A stretch of DNA of 64,000 bases from Atrichornis clamosus (lineage: Eukaryota; Chordata; Aves; Passeriformes; Menuridae): contig WBMZ01011623.1 in NCBI GenBank assembly GCA_013400975.1, forward strand, positions 19,237-83,236, read 5' to 3'. Shown one piece after another: positions 56,301 through 61,079 of the stretch; positions within the stretch are counted from its first letter, which is position 1, and every line of letters starts with the position of its first letter. The notes below the pieces were generated by a model. It was not told where the DNA came from. It saw only the letters and a program-made list of their open reading frames with translations, and made no database searches. Both the position numbers and the translations under genes were made by a program.

Positions 56301-58628
56301 TTTCATGTCATGTGCTCTCTGGTGCACCTCAGTCTCTCAAAATCACACTGGGAAAGATACTTAAAGGGCTTTGCAAGTTTTTCAGCCTATCACTGTGCAG
56401 GTTGTGTCATAAGGATTTCAGAATAGAGGCAAATTATCAAAGTTGATAAAATCCTAGGGAATATTCTACTGTGTCTCTCACAGTGAGAGCTGGTGAAGCT
56501 GCCATACAAAGAAGAGAGGAACTGTCGTTAGCGAGCCAGGGCAGATAGCCAACGATGCGGACAATTTTATGTAGATGATAAAACCGACACTTTATTAATT
56601 TACACAAGTGCTTATATACCTTAGCATGCTGGACTGGCATAAGGTTATTGGTTAACTGACCAGCCACACCCCAGAGGGGTTGGCTGGACCCAGTAACTCT
56701 TACGTCATATATTTTCTTCTTTGGTCTCATAACAAGACCATAGTTTACAATACTTCTGAATTGTTTTCCTGCAGCGTCCTTGAGAAAGCCTTGCTTTCAC
56801 ACAGACGCCTGTCAGGAAGCTGAAATCTCTCTGCACCCAGGCCTGTAACATCCACAAAGAACTCCTCTCTCTTGACTTTGTATTTAGCTTGTTGTCTACA
56901 TTGACAACTTGTGGAATGTACTTGCCAGGTTTCTTTTTTCCCTAATAATATCTTTAAAATAAACTAGAACAGACTCTCTTGCATTTACATATAGATTTTG
57001 GCTATGGCTCAGGAAAGCACTCATGCGTATTTTTTGATCCATTTCTCTCCAAGAAAGCATATAAACACCTGGGCAAAGGAAAAACCACAGGTAAGTGTTA
57101 TAAGAAGAATTAGGTAAACTCAAAACCTGAACTGAACAAAGATGTCTCTTCATGTAGTGTTAAGTTATCTGGAGAATCAATTCTCCTTCTGTTTAACTCT
57201 TCCCTTTTCCTTCAAAGAAAAGGTATAGACAGAGCTGCCTGTCAGCAGTGTCAGTGGTGCCTCTGTGAAAACGTATTTAAGAAAGGGAAAAAATTCTGGA
57301 CAGGCAGAAGAGTGAGGGAAAAGATTCTGAGACAGCTCAACAAACATCGGGGTCAGTGGAGAAGGAGGTGGACGAGGTACTCCAGGCAGCTGAGATGAGA
57401 TTCCCTGTGGGGAAGACAACAGTGGAGCAGGGAAAAAGTGTGAGGAGGGAGAAACAGGAGAAAGGAGTTGTTATGGACTGACCACAATCCCCCCTGTAGT
57501 CACAGCATCCCCCTGTGCTGCTCAGTGATGGGGGAGGAGGTAGAGGGTCTGGGAATGAGGGAGTGAAGTTCAGCATGGGAACAAGTAGGAGGAGAAGGTG
57601 CTGTTTTAATTTTCTATCTTTGTTTCTGATTTACCGACTCTATTTTTAGCTGGCAATAAATTAAATTAATTTTGCCCAAGCTGAGTATGTTTGGCCCATG
57701 ACAGTAACTTGTAAGTTGTTGCCCTGTCCTCATCTCAACTCATGAGATTTTAAATCTGATTTTATCTGCCTGTCCTGTTGAGGGGACATCCCATCACAGG
57801 CTGCAGTTCCTCTCAAGAGGCAGCAGAGGGGCAGCTCCAATCTCTGCTCCCTCTGACCAGGCACAGGACCCAGGGAGGGGCTGGAGCTGTGCCAGGGCAG
57901 GGTCAGGTTGGATATCAGGAAAAAGTTCTTTCTCCAGAGCGTGGTGGGCACTGAACAGGCTCCTCAGGGAATGGGCACGGCCCCAAGGCTGCCAGAGCTC
58001 CAGGAGTGTTTGGACAACGCTCCCAGGGATGCACAGGGTGGGATTGTTGGGGTGTCTGTGCAGGGACAGGAGCTGGACCCCATGATCCTTGTGGGTCTCT
58101 TCCAACTGCGGATATTCCCTGATTCTGTGCTTCTATGAGTGAGAGTGGCAGGCTGGGTGGACATCGGGCAGTTGGCTACAGCCAACCCACAGCGAGTATA
58201 AATTATTTCTGTGACAGGAGGCACATGCAGCACTTTCTGTGTGGTTCATAATTTCTACCATCTGCAGTCCTGGAGGGTTAGGTCATTGTGAATGTAGGTA
58301 GAAATCTTACCTTTATGATGATTGATTACCAAACGTTGTTTCTGAGAAATTTTTCTCAAGCTACTTAGAAACAAAGTCTAATAATTGTTGAGAAAATGAA
58401 GAGCTTATATACGTGCCTTCAGGAAAAGTTTTCTGTGGCCAAAAAAGACTGTATTTAATGGTGGCCAGAGACATCAATCACTATAGTGGTATGCTTTGGG
58501 AGAGGATTCTTTAAATAAGACTGGACAGTGTCTGAAGAGGATAAGAATTTTGGGTGTAGCAGTAGATTTTCATGGACAAGCTGGCAGAACCACTCTGCAT
58601 GTCCTTTAGCTAACTTGAATGAAAAGTC
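7922..58628 (-). CDS. unidentified multi-exon gene (3' part), spliced span
   Basis: This entry spans the coding exons that I join into one minus-strand gene; the individual exons are listed separately. Twelve exons add up to 1860 nt, that is 619 codons plus a TGA. Each junction keeps the frame: the phases at successive introns are 2,1,1,2,1,2,1,2,0,0,1. Several exons have excellent acceptors (pyrimidine tracts before cag/tag) and donors (gtaag, gtgag, gtatg). In most of these exons only one frame is open. The product looks mainly helical, with hydrophobic stretches such as SLLAVLLYILMP in the last exon and LLGLMRP in the 49 kb exon. I see no nucleotide-binding, zinc or catalytic motif. There is no convincing start codon, so the 5' end is probably beyond 58.6 kb or outside the window. 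The length is close to what I would expect for TMEM232; KIAA0825 is another large-intron possibility. Neither name is verified. Confidence 0.65.
8712..8778 (-). CDS. 67-nt internal exon candidate
   Basis: On the minus strand a pyrimidine-rich acceptor (actgttttag) and a near-perfect donor (CAG|gtgagt) enclose 67 nt. The frame that starts in phase 0 is open and ends with a single G, which joins the two leading bases of the terminal exon as GAG. It encodes a Ser/Cys-rich start (SCSCSSSSIISY) followed by RTTKHIHKSS. The low complexity of the first part is unusual and could mean the true acceptor is elsewhere. A second frame is also open, so the reading rests on phase agreement with the terminal exon only 333 bases away. 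Confidence 0.5.
8779..9686. other. intronic, no feature seen
   Basis: AT-rich single-copy-looking sequence between an exon and a CR1 fragment. The one donor-like site, at 9502 on the minus strand, encloses no open frame. I see nothing else here. Confidence 0.4.
9687..9850 (-). mobile_element. CR1 3' fragment
   Basis: ataatcatacaatcactgaggttggaaagggcc, then cctccaaggatggagac: antisense CR1 3' end, about 160 bases. Confidence 0.7.
9851..11916. other. intronic, microsatellite only
   Basis: AT-rich sequence. Between 10545 and 10590 a short direct repeat (atttggcataaatcttaca) occurs twice. Apart from the (AT)n tract nothing is recognised. Confidence 0.4.
10860..10886. repeat. (AT)n microsatellite
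   Basis: About 13 uninterrupted AT units, followed by more imperfect AT-rich repeats to 10935. Likely length-variable. Confidence 0.9.
11917..12063 (-). mobile_element. TguSINE1-type SINE (tRNA-Ile head, CR1-like tail)
   Basis: On the plus strand the element reads as a CR1-like 3' tail (tcagagaatcacagaatattctgagttggaagg) up to about 11988. From 11989 to 12062 it reads as the reverse complement of a nuclear tRNA-Ile(AAU) gene: the B box region (ggattgatcc), anticodon loop area and A box region (tgctctgacaaactgaac) align in order with scattered substitutions. A tRNA-Ile head joined to a CR1 tail is the known structure of TguSINE1 of passerine birds. The tRNA part carries mismatches and is not a functional tRNA gene. 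Confidence 0.75.
12190..12240. repeat. TACA/TATA simple repeat
   Basis: catacatacatacgtatatacatacatatatatatacac, an imperfect purine-pyrimidine alternating repeat. Confidence 0.8.
13025..13168 (-). CDS. 48-codon internal exon candidate
   Basis: The minus strand is open here without a stop for more than 70 codons in very AT-rich surroundings. The boundaries given use an acceptor ending ggtaaag at 13169-13172 and a donor ATT|gtcagt at 13024. They yield exactly 48 codons, phase 0 on both sides, which fits the exon before it (24354-24465 ends in phase 0) and the one after it. The peptide begins EPINFPFQVSSDRFGLF and ends LLGLPFI. A stronger internal acceptor (gtttaccacacag) would give a shorter exon that is also in phase. 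The alternative is a decayed reverse-transcriptase relic: FGL, SP.F and NNVINDLL are faintly like the retroelement RT core. Leaving this exon out would not shift the frame. Confidence 0.42.
13362..13622 (-). mobile_element. CR1 3' fragment
   Basis: Starts gaatcatagaatcacag and continues with ccctgcacagacaccccaac, agctctggcagccttggggc and ccagcctaagcttcccctgcc. Of the same subfamily as the copies at 20355, 41738 and 57790. Confidence 0.78.
13980..14500 (+). mobile_element. CR1 endonuclease-domain fragment
   Basis: Translates in two frames as a decayed CR1 endonuclease: METWWNGSHDQNVAMKRYRL near 13988, then ALVLMGVFDHTDIHWRD and RRFLETIKDNFLTQRAEETT near 14250-14390, and ALWDLVLTNNEDLL. It lacks the 3' tail, which is unusual for CR1 and implies later deletion. 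Confidence 0.72.
14501..15919. other. intronic, no firm feature
   Basis: Contains open frames on both strands (14730-15185) without matching splice sites or phase. Otherwise AT-rich, unrecognised. Confidence 0.35.
15920..15986 (+). mobile_element. CR1 3' fragment split by an LTR
   Basis: The stretch agagaagctgtggctgcc ... ggaagtgttcaaggcaagg is the standard CR1 3' region in plus orientation. It is cut by the LTR at 15988-16686, after which CR1-like sequence continues for about 25 bases (acctggg..ctagtggaaag) to about 16717. Confidence 0.6.
15988..16686 (-). mobile_element. solo LTR (class II ERV-like) inserted in a CR1
   Basis: The block starts TGCC and ends GCCA on the plus strand, i.e. 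TG...CA on the minus strand. It is flanked by acctgg (15981-15986 and 16688-16693), offset by one base from the ends. CR1 sequence stops at the left flank and resumes at the right (ctagtggaaag). On the minus strand, in order, are a TATA box (catataaaa, 16298-16306), an ATTAAA polyadenylation signal (16231-16236) and a GT-rich element (16137-16160), the layout of a retroviral LTR. It is GC-rich compared with its surroundings, suggesting youth. No internal retroviral sequence is attached. Confidence 0.7.
16876..17203 (+). mobile_element. solo LTR, perfect 6-bp target duplication
   Basis: The element starts TGTGGATGTTACAGG and ends ctagcgacg, where the sister copy ends aacgaca. It is flanked on both sides by cttgga (16870-16875 and 17204-17209). 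It carries a TATA box (tatataa, 17114-17120) and AATAAA (17136-17141). A second copy lies inverted at 56523-56856. A 6-bp duplication points to an ERVK/class II-type integrase. No gag, pol or env sequence is next to it, so it is a solo LTR left by recombination. Confidence 0.75.
17279..17336 (+). other. splice-bounded stretch just downstream of a solo LTR
   Basis: A very strong acceptor (tcttttcctttcctgttgttactgtgtcag) and a donor ACAG|gtgagc enclose 58 nt on the plus strand. The stretch begins 76 bases after the plus-oriented solo LTR (16876-17203). It may serve as a splice donor or exon for transcripts started in the LTR. Only one frame is open, for 18 codons, so coding is unlikely. Confidence 0.25.
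18682..18717 (-). CDS. 36-nt micro-exon candidate
   Basis: On the minus strand a very strong acceptor (ttttgtccctccctcccag) is followed after 36 nt by a donor CAG|gtatca. The length is a multiple of three and all three frames are open. It could therefore be inserted between the 24.4 kb and 13.1 kb exons without disturbing the frame (SKSCISPLLTHQ in phase 0). Such short splice-flanked stretches also occur by chance in introns, so this is a weak call, perhaps an alternative exon. Confidence 0.25.
18718..20354. other. intronic, no feature seen
   Basis: AT-rich; open frames near 19832-20232 are Leu/Phe-rich by base composition. Nothing recognised. Confidence 0.4.
20355..21195 (+). mobile_element. 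CR1 with RT C-terminal remnant and full 3' tail
   Basis: The left end encodes the last part of the CR1 reverse-transcriptase domain (RDLNKLERWAITDCMELNKG at about 20392-20450). The rest is the standard 3' region: gagaggctggagagcagctg, gttggatatcaggaaaaggttcttcccccag and the end attctgtgattctatgat. It is 5'-truncated as usual and comparatively well kept. Confidence 0.82.
21434..22108 (-). mobile_element. CR1 3' region, about 675 bp
   Basis: Starts agaatcacagaaacatagaatcac and ends catccaccagtatctgcaagtcctcctccttag. All segments are in the antisense order of a CR1 3' region. It lies tail-to-tail with the plus copy at 20355-21195. Confidence 0.8.
22865..22955 (-). mobile_element. short CR1 3' fragment
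   Basis: aatcatggaatggttgaggttggaagg, then aggttgctcagggccttggcc: antisense CR1 end, about 90 bases. Confidence 0.65.
22956..24353. other. intronic, no feature seen
   Basis: AT-rich sequence just downstream of the 24.4 kb exon. No repeat recognised. Confidence 0.4.
24354..24465 (-). CDS. internal coding exon (112 nt)
   Basis: A strong acceptor (gtgtttttctgttggatttag) and a donor ATG|gtatga bound 112 nt on the minus strand. Only one of the three frames is open. It needs two bases from the preceding exon, and the exon at 25018-25159 supplies exactly AG to make an Arg codon. The peptide reads MVLFNYAWHIGADNG, then SLEDLQHISSH and ends LFLKSPWNM. The sequence looks like normal globular or helical protein. 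It ends in phase 0. The intron to the upstream exon is only about 550 bases, which supports the pairing. Confidence 0.75.
25018..25159 (-). CDS. internal coding exon (142 nt)
   Basis: The exon is bounded on the minus strand by an acceptor with a branch-point-like cactaaac just upstream (acattttag) and by a strong donor (TTTAG|gtaagc). It takes one base from the previous exon (48274-48431 ends in G) and gives two to the next. It contains 46 full codons: EWNRIQAETADKF, then IIKTATSACTVLKSS and a tail rich in Asn, Leu and Ile. The preceding intron is about 23 kb and holds most of the repeats of the window. Confidence 0.72.
26171..26275 (+). mobile_element. short CR1 3' end
   Basis: ctgtcctggacaagctgctctagg, then gaagtcccttcccacctcaacccctctgtggttctgtga is the last 100 bases of a CR1 in plus orientation. 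Confidence 0.65.
26330..26700 (-). mobile_element. possible LTR, weak
   Basis: On the minus strand a TATA-like ttatttaaaa (near 26445) is followed about 80 bases later by an ATTAAA signal (near 26363), as in an LTR R region. The block is bounded by AT-rich sequence. No terminal TG/CA or target duplication could be fixed and I do not know the family. Confidence 0.28.
26700..26748. repeat. (TTTG)n simple repeat
   Basis: Three interrupted runs of tttg/gttt units. Confidence 0.75.
26749..30149. other. large-intron sequence, no feature seen
   Basis: 3.4 kb of AT-rich sequence without a recognisable repeat or exon. Unusually repeat-free for this window, so it may include conserved non-coding elements; alignment would tell. 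Confidence 0.35.
30150..30298 (-). mobile_element. CR1 3' fragment
   Basis: tgattgaatcacaggatggtttgtgttggaagg through ccttggacacttccagggatgg, antisense CR1 end. It is of the same subfamily as the plus copies at 33038, 35057 and 39998. Confidence 0.75.
30299..33037. other. large-intron sequence with one LTR fragment
   Basis: Apart from the LTR-like fragment at 31735-31893 nothing is recognised. The part near 32460-32540 (atattaatatcaatttcatg) is very AT-rich without being a simple repeat. Confidence 0.35.
31735..31893 (-). mobile_element. LTR-like fragment, copy A
   Basis: The block from gttttctagaccagaagg to ggccagaaccaggac has a clear relative at 43937-44090. Read on minus it begins TGTGTCCTGGTTCTGGCC, the usual start of an avian ERVL-like LTR. 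Only this end is kept. Confidence 0.45.
33038..33320 (+). mobile_element. CR1 3' end
   Basis: From acagaatgacaggacaagggg to attccatgattctgtgattc, with aggaattcttccctgtgagggtgg and aagctgtggctgcccctgg. Nearly the same stretch is seen at 35057-35320 and 39998-40285. Confidence 0.8.
33321..35056. other. large-intron sequence, no feature seen
   Basis: AT-rich, with A-rich patches near 33800 and a short TA run at 34230. No exon-like stretch. Confidence 0.4.
35057..35320 (+). mobile_element. CR1 3' end
   Basis: gatatcaggaagaaatttttccctgtgagg through gtgtgattctctgattctgtga, the same subfamily as 33038-33320. Confidence 0.8.
36130..36490. other. GC-rich island of unknown nature
   Basis: About 360 bases rich in G and C stand out in AT-rich intron. 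Frames are open on both strands (up to 118 codons on minus), with many Cys/His/Pro/Ser but no splice sites in phase with the gene. CpG is scarce, so not a CpG island. Perhaps an unrecognised repeat. Confidence 0.3.
36795..37547 (+). mobile_element. ERVL-type avian LTR, degenerate
   Basis: The order of motifs is that of a common avian ERVL-like LTR: ggcaaggtcttggtggca and acagagccag near the start, then repeated catcccatgg..gaaggact units, an aataaattaattttcc stretch (37370 region) with the polyadenylation signal, and the end ggtgggcaccagacattcagcc. The boundaries are approximate and no target duplication is visible. It lies in the large intron, antisense to the gene. Confidence 0.6.
37548..39997. 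other. large-intron sequence, no feature seen
   Basis: Moderately AT-rich. The part near 37780-38130 has a composition like old retroelement DNA but I cannot place it. Confidence 0.35.
39998..40285 (+). mobile_element. CR1 3' end
   Basis: agtgccaggacaaggaggaatg through ccaaactattccacaattctgtgttattcc. Same subfamily as the two copies above. Confidence 0.8.
41130..41460 (+). mobile_element. CR1-like 3' region, diverged
   Basis: The sequence aagttccccctggacttaaggaaaaacttctttcc, cagagaggctgtggagac, gacacactgctgtgctg, gatgaccctgctggagcag and cccttccagcctc follows the order of a CR1 tail of another subfamily. The 142-codon open frame across it has no gene-like features. Confidence 0.6.
41738..42196 (-). 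mobile_element. CR1 3' region
   Basis: From tcatagaaccatagaattatag through ccctgcacagacaccccaac, gtcagacctcaatctcttctc and aagtgccctcagccattcc: antisense CR1, about 460 bases. Confidence 0.78.
42197..43936. other. large-intron sequence, no feature seen
   Basis: AT-rich; open frames near 43211-43972 lack fitting splice sites. Nothing recognised. Confidence 0.4.
43937..44090 (-). mobile_element. LTR-like fragment, copy B
   Basis: Similar to 31735-31893 over its whole length (gttttctcgaccaggagg ... cctgtcctggccagaaccag). Both are in the same orientation and of the same extent, so they may be the conserved end of one family truncated at the same place, or a short non-autonomous element. Confidence 0.45.
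44095..45440 (-). mobile_element. CR1 5' half: endonuclease and EN-RT linker
   Basis: This 1.35-kb antisense block holds parts of CR1 rarely kept after truncation. On minus, near 45310, the endonuclease motif reads IAITETR. Lower down come the linker segments: ttctccatgtcagttgtcacc antisense of the pre-RT region and ttcccccaggacccagggatgcatc further on. The RT and 3' tail are absent. An ATT simple repeat (44458-44476) sits inside it. The divergence is high, so it is old. Confidence 0.62.
44458..44476. repeat. (ATT)n simple repeat
   Basis: Six ATT units inside the antisense CR1 remnant. Confidence 0.8.
45441..48273. other. large-intron sequence, no firm feature
   Basis: AT-rich. A 27-nt stretch flanked by perfect splice sites on plus (47267-47293) is treated under findings. 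Otherwise nothing recognised. Confidence 0.4.
48274..48431 (-). CDS. internal coding exon (158 nt)
   Basis: The acceptor follows a pyrimidine-rich run (aagtccctctccccag) and the donor is ACAG|gtaaat. The open frame takes one base at the start, matching the GA left over by the 49 kb exon, and ends with a single G, matching the GG start of the 25 kb exon. The peptide starts AVPSAHPLWSHRAGPP, then QNTTSIQLQSKQEVFNLQQ and LIPGTREYCHLSLLF. The first part is GC-rich and looks superficially like CR1 in the other strand, so the exact acceptor is less certain than the donor. Internal ags at 48355-48356 would also keep the frame. Confidence 0.65.
48830..49060 (-). mobile_element. very old CR1-like fragment
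   Basis: The stretch aacagatgccaagaccttgtttacctccttgctgctgcc...gcagatggctggtgcattatcc recalls the antisense CR1 segment on competing repeats (cattgctggctcatg..). The match is faint and boundaries are approximate. Confidence 0.3.
49270..49504 (-). CDS. internal coding exon (235 nt)
   Basis: The largest internal exon has 77 full codons with phase 1 entry and phase 2 exit. Acceptor: attaaaccacccag. Donor: CTGGA|gtgact. The joins make AGA (Arg) with the 51.1 kb exon and GAG (Glu) with the 48.3 kb exon. The peptide contains HRVLYWAQIQALQRG, then FTQQILSDSLWACKYTVDF, a hydrophobic WPLALLGLMRPF and ends ICIPKHQL. The opposite strand also has a 65-codon open frame and a good-looking acceptor at 49251, which I treat as a shadow because the minus reading fits both neighbours. 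Confidence 0.68.
49505..51065. other. intronic, no feature seen
   Basis: Intron between the 51.1 and 49.4 kb exons. AT-rich, no repeat recognised. Confidence 0.4.
51066..51172 (-). CDS. internal coding exon (107 nt)
   Basis: Bounded on the minus strand by a pyrimidine-rich acceptor (tctcttcccttggtttacatgag) and a strong donor (CTTA|gtaaga). One base in, 35 codons, one base out. The frame joins as AAC with the exon at 51755 and as AGA with the 49 kb exon. Peptide: PSDEITSKLSCTGIFG, then HNADVDFYKMFIYPRLKYL. The open frame continues upstream of this acceptor for 20 more codons, so an alternative acceptor at 51221 is possible, but it would break the phase. Confidence 0.68.
51755..51884 (-). CDS. 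internal coding exon (130 nt)
   Basis: The acceptor (gcctcttgcttttag) is excellent. The donor AAGAA|gtacct is weaker but is the one that fits the phase of the next exon. It has two leading bases, 42 codons and two trailing bases. Peptide: EVLSKYNFSHLPSFMTVLH, then ILKCSSPSAWLMTAMWLYGKI. The alternation of hydrophobic and polar residues suggests packed helices. The other two frames are closed by stops within 16 codons. Confidence 0.65.
51885..54319. other. intronic, no feature seen
   Basis: AT-rich, no recognised repeat. An open frame at 53829-54059 has Lys/Asn-rich composition expected by chance. Confidence 0.4.
54320..54445 (+). other. splice-bounded plus-strand exon candidate
   Basis: An acceptor (cctcacttgtttcccag) and a donor CAG|gtgagc bound exactly 126 nt. 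One frame is open right through (LPAGAPCLLFFAYSL in its first half). It lies inside an intron of the minus-strand gene, on the other strand. It could be an exon of an antisense non-coding RNA or a chance pairing of splice sites. Confidence 0.22.
54446..56522. other. intronic, one CR1 fragment
   Basis: Holds the CR1 piece at 55401-55545 and, at 55720-55930, a moderately GC-rich block open in several frames that I cannot assign. Confidence 0.35.
55401..55545 (-). mobile_element. CR1 3' fragment
   Basis: catcacagagtcacagactcattatggttggaaaagacctctaacacc is an antisense CR1 end, about 145 bases, diverged. Confidence 0.7.
56523..56856 (-). mobile_element. second copy of the 330-bp solo LTR
   Basis: The reverse complement of this block matches 16876-17203 almost throughout, with scattered substitutions and small gaps near the 3' end. 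TATA (ttatata on plus, near 56612) and the polyadenylation signal (tttatt on plus, 56591-56596) are kept. The flanks aggaac / aagaac are a 6-bp duplication with one mismatch. It lies in sense with the host gene, 66 bases downstream of the exon at 56922-57068. Confidence 0.72.
56922..57068 (-). CDS. internal coding exon (147 nt)
   Basis: A textbook acceptor (ggtttttcctttgcccag) opens this minus-strand exon; the donor is GCAA|gtacat. It contains 48 codons, entering in phase 1 and leaving in phase 1. Peptide: VYMLSWREMDQKIRMSAF, LSHSQNLYVNARESV, then LVYFKDIIREKRNLA. Joining to the next exon makes AGT (Ser). A solo LTR ends only 66 bases beyond the donor (56523-56856) and a broken ERVL-type LTR starts about 160 bases before the acceptor, so the exon is squeezed between retroelements. 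Confidence 0.75.
57228..58192 (+). mobile_element. ERVL-type LTR interrupted by a CR1
   Basis: The left part (57228-57789) carries the same LTR family as 36795-37547: aacgtatttaagaaagggaaaaa, tggagcaggg, aggaggtagagg and a polyadenylation region ggcaataaattaaattaattt. The sequence is then interrupted by a CR1 3' end (57790-58137), after which the LTR terminus resumes (gagtggcaggctgggtggacatc..ccaacccaca). The 5' part of the LTR is missing or unrecognisable. Confidence 0.6.
57790..58137 (+). mobile_element. CR1 3' end nested in an LTR
   Basis: Plus-oriented CR1 tail: gcagctccaatctctgctccc, gttggatatcaggaaaaag, aacaggctcctcagggaatggg and the terminal gattctgtgcttctatga. It splits the ERVL-type LTR, so it is younger than that LTR. 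Confidence 0.75.
58311..58363 (-). CDS. 53-nt internal exon candidate
   Basis: The donor AAAG|gtaaga is strong and the acceptor (gactttgtttctaag) is fair. In the frame demanded by the next exon it gives 17 codons, SLRKISQKQRLVINHHK, with one base at each end. The last G plus GT of the next exon makes Gly. The basic composition suits a short linker. An acceptor three bases further in (aagtag) would give almost the same peptide. Confidence 0.52.
58522..58628 (-). CDS. internal exon candidate (107 nt)
   Basis: The acceptor (cctaacaagttttctacag) includes a good branch point; it opens a frame in phase 0 while the other two frames stop early. Peptide: DFSFKLAKGHAEWFCQLVH, then ENLLLHPKFLSSSDTV. 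The frame remains open to a TAA at 58458, so the donor is uncertain. CCA|gtctta at 58521 is chosen because it leaves two bases, which fit the 58311-58363 exon. Confidence 0.5.
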
Positions 58629-58955
58629 CTGTAGAAAACTTGTTAGGATCATGGTTTTCATTTTCCAGCACTGCAAGGTGTTTCAGGTGATGATGCAGTA
58701 ATTACTGTGCAATAAGCACATTCAGAAACATCATAACTTAAAATTACTTCCTTGTTTCAATTGCTGATTTGCAAATGGAAAATACTCCCAGTACTACTAT
58801 AAACAGCAGAGACATTGGCAGACTATGCAGAATAGTTCTTCTTTGCTGCTTGCCAACTTTACAGCCCTACAGGAAGAGAAATTGTTTGACTAATCCACTG
58901 TAAAGTGTACCACAATTACCTGTGACAAACATAAAACATCACTTTATTTATTAGT

Positions 58956-59257
58956 GTTGTGGTTTAACCCCAGCCAGGAATGAAGCACCACTCAGCTGCT
59001 CGCTCACCCCCCAACCCCTCAGCCCCAGTGGGACCAGGAGAAGAATTGGAGAAAGGTAAAACCCATGGGTTGAGATATAAACAATTTAATAATTGAAATA
59101 AATAAAATAATAACAATAATATAAGGAATATTGATTTAGGGTAAGTGCTGCTGCGCAACAACCAAACCATCAGTGTGTGATCCACATCCTAAAGCCAAAA
59201 CACACTGTACCAGCTACTAAGAAGAAAATTAACTCAACCGCAGCTGCAACCAGAACA
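58956..59257 (-). mobile_element. ERVL-type LTR with internal deletion
   Basis: On plus it starts tgtggtttaaccccagcc and continues with the cactcagctgctcgctcac and atgggttgagat..aacaatttaata motifs of a widespread avian LTR. It then jumps to the far end of the same LTR (cagctactaagaagaaaatt, then aactcaaccgcagc). The middle, with the promoter, is missing. Sense is minus, the same as the host gene. Confidence 0.6.
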
Positions 59258-61079
59258 ATTAAACACTTTTTAATCAACTGTTGCATGTGGAACATGGCAG
59301 AATAATACAATCTACATGCAAACATGAGATGAATGAAATGCAAAAAAAGTGTTTGAACTACATTTATCTTGTATTTCTATAGAAACACTTAACATTTAAC
59401 CCCCCCCCGATATCTAGTGACCATCAGTCAATGTTGCTAAGTTCATTTCTTCACAGGCTTCTAAAAATGAAAGCGACTTCTTATTTTAAGAATTTTGCAG
59501 GTTGGAAGAAGTGGAAGATTTAAGTCTTTGTTGTGGGGTTTTTTTTCCAGTTTAATGGCATGTTTATGTTAAATATAGTTAAAATGCAGTCCTTGAATGT
59601 ATTTACAGTTGAAGTTGATTTCAAATTGCCAGTGAAATGCCTGATAAAATATGTCAGAATTCGGCCTGTAGAACATGAACATGAAAAGAAGGAATTTTTC
59701 TCTGACCTAGAGTAAAATTTTGGTTATCAGGCTTACTTCAGGTAGCCAGCAATCTGCAAGTCAGGGTTCAGAGGAGCTAATCCAGCAACAAATATCTGTC
59801 TGCACCATGAGGTTCTGAAAGAGAAATATACAGAAACCCAAATACTTGTTGACAACTTGTTGAAACTATTAGCTACTGTTTTGAATAAAAACATCCATGC
59901 TTTGGATTACTTCTGATTTGCAAGCAAATCAGGAAAAATTTTACAATCTTATTTTGATGACATTATGAAAAATATGTATTTCCATATCAGCTTGGATTTT
60001 CACATGTTTTAAATGATTCTTTTACTAGAAACATGAAATAAAGTCTTAGTTACAAATAGTGGACTCTACAGGTAGAAATGGTCACTGTGTGATGGCATTC
60101 CATGGATGAGCAGTGTTTCCTCTCCTACAATGCTGTCATGCTAAAAGGCAGCACTGGAACTCTGCAGGAGCCTTGTGAGCAAACTCACAATGAGCCAGAA
60201 TTCTTTAACCAAAAAAGTTCCAGCCTCACTAGGATCAGAGCATAATAGCTAACTGTAAGATACAACAGCAGGCAATGTGGTGGGGGATTAAAGTAGTGAT
60301 AAGATCCTCCAGTGGTCCTTATCGGTTTGTGCCTGAGTGAGTGATGAACTTGCAGTCAGCCAAAGTAAGCTGGGTGCTGCACAGCCACATTCACATCACA
60401 CAGCACATTCTTGGGGTCCCACACGCTCTTGCTAACAGGTGAAAAAGTCATTTAGCTTCCCAAATAAATCTGCACCTGCAAAATGTCAGACTTAAGTTTC
60501 AGTCAAAATGTCAAATATCAATAAATGTTGTAACCCGCCTTCTGCAGTGGCTCTGCCAACCCCTGCTCAGTTCCCTGGCCCCACACAGACTTCTCAGCAA
60601 AATCACAGCAGATGATGCCAGCTGAGCCTCTCTGCTTCTGTGACTGGCTTATTTTTGTGTGTTCAGCTTTTGTGTGTGTTCAGCCACAAGCTTGAGATGA
60701 ACAAACTGTGCTCAGTTCTCAAGGAAATAAATGATCAAAGGAAAGGACAAACACAAGCAACACTCACCTAGTAGAGAAACATGGTGGTGAATGATAGCCA
60801 TGCAGAGAATGAAACACTGCAGCAAAACTCAGCTCAATAATAGTGGTATTATTTGTATGAGAATGTACTCCCACCTTCTTAAGGTTTTGCTCTTATTATC
60901 TGTGCTTTCCTACATTTATTAGGATTATAGATTAGTATTTATTTAAGAGACTTTTTGAGCTTAGTGGCAAAGGAAATCTTTATTGAGCTGCAGTATTTGG
61001 CAGACAAGACCATTCTCTGAAAAACTTCACCACTGCTGAGGCAAAACCACTTCCCCATCTCCCAAGCTGGTCCTGGAGG
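59258..61079. other. upstream or intronic sequence, no firm feature
   Basis: Mostly AT-rich. A 49-nt splice-flanked stretch on minus (60768-60816) does not fit the exon chain. An open frame at 59551-59715 on plus follows a T-rich acceptor-like site but has no further support. Confidence 0.35.

Noticed and set aside
59533..59715. 60-codon plus-strand frame after a T-rich acceptor-like site
   Set aside because: Only a plausible composition; no donor or partner exon, and it is opposite to the gene.
60768..60816. 49-nt minus-strand stretch with good splice sites
   Set aside because: Its length and phase fit neither the 62.7 kb nor the 58.6 kb exon candidates.
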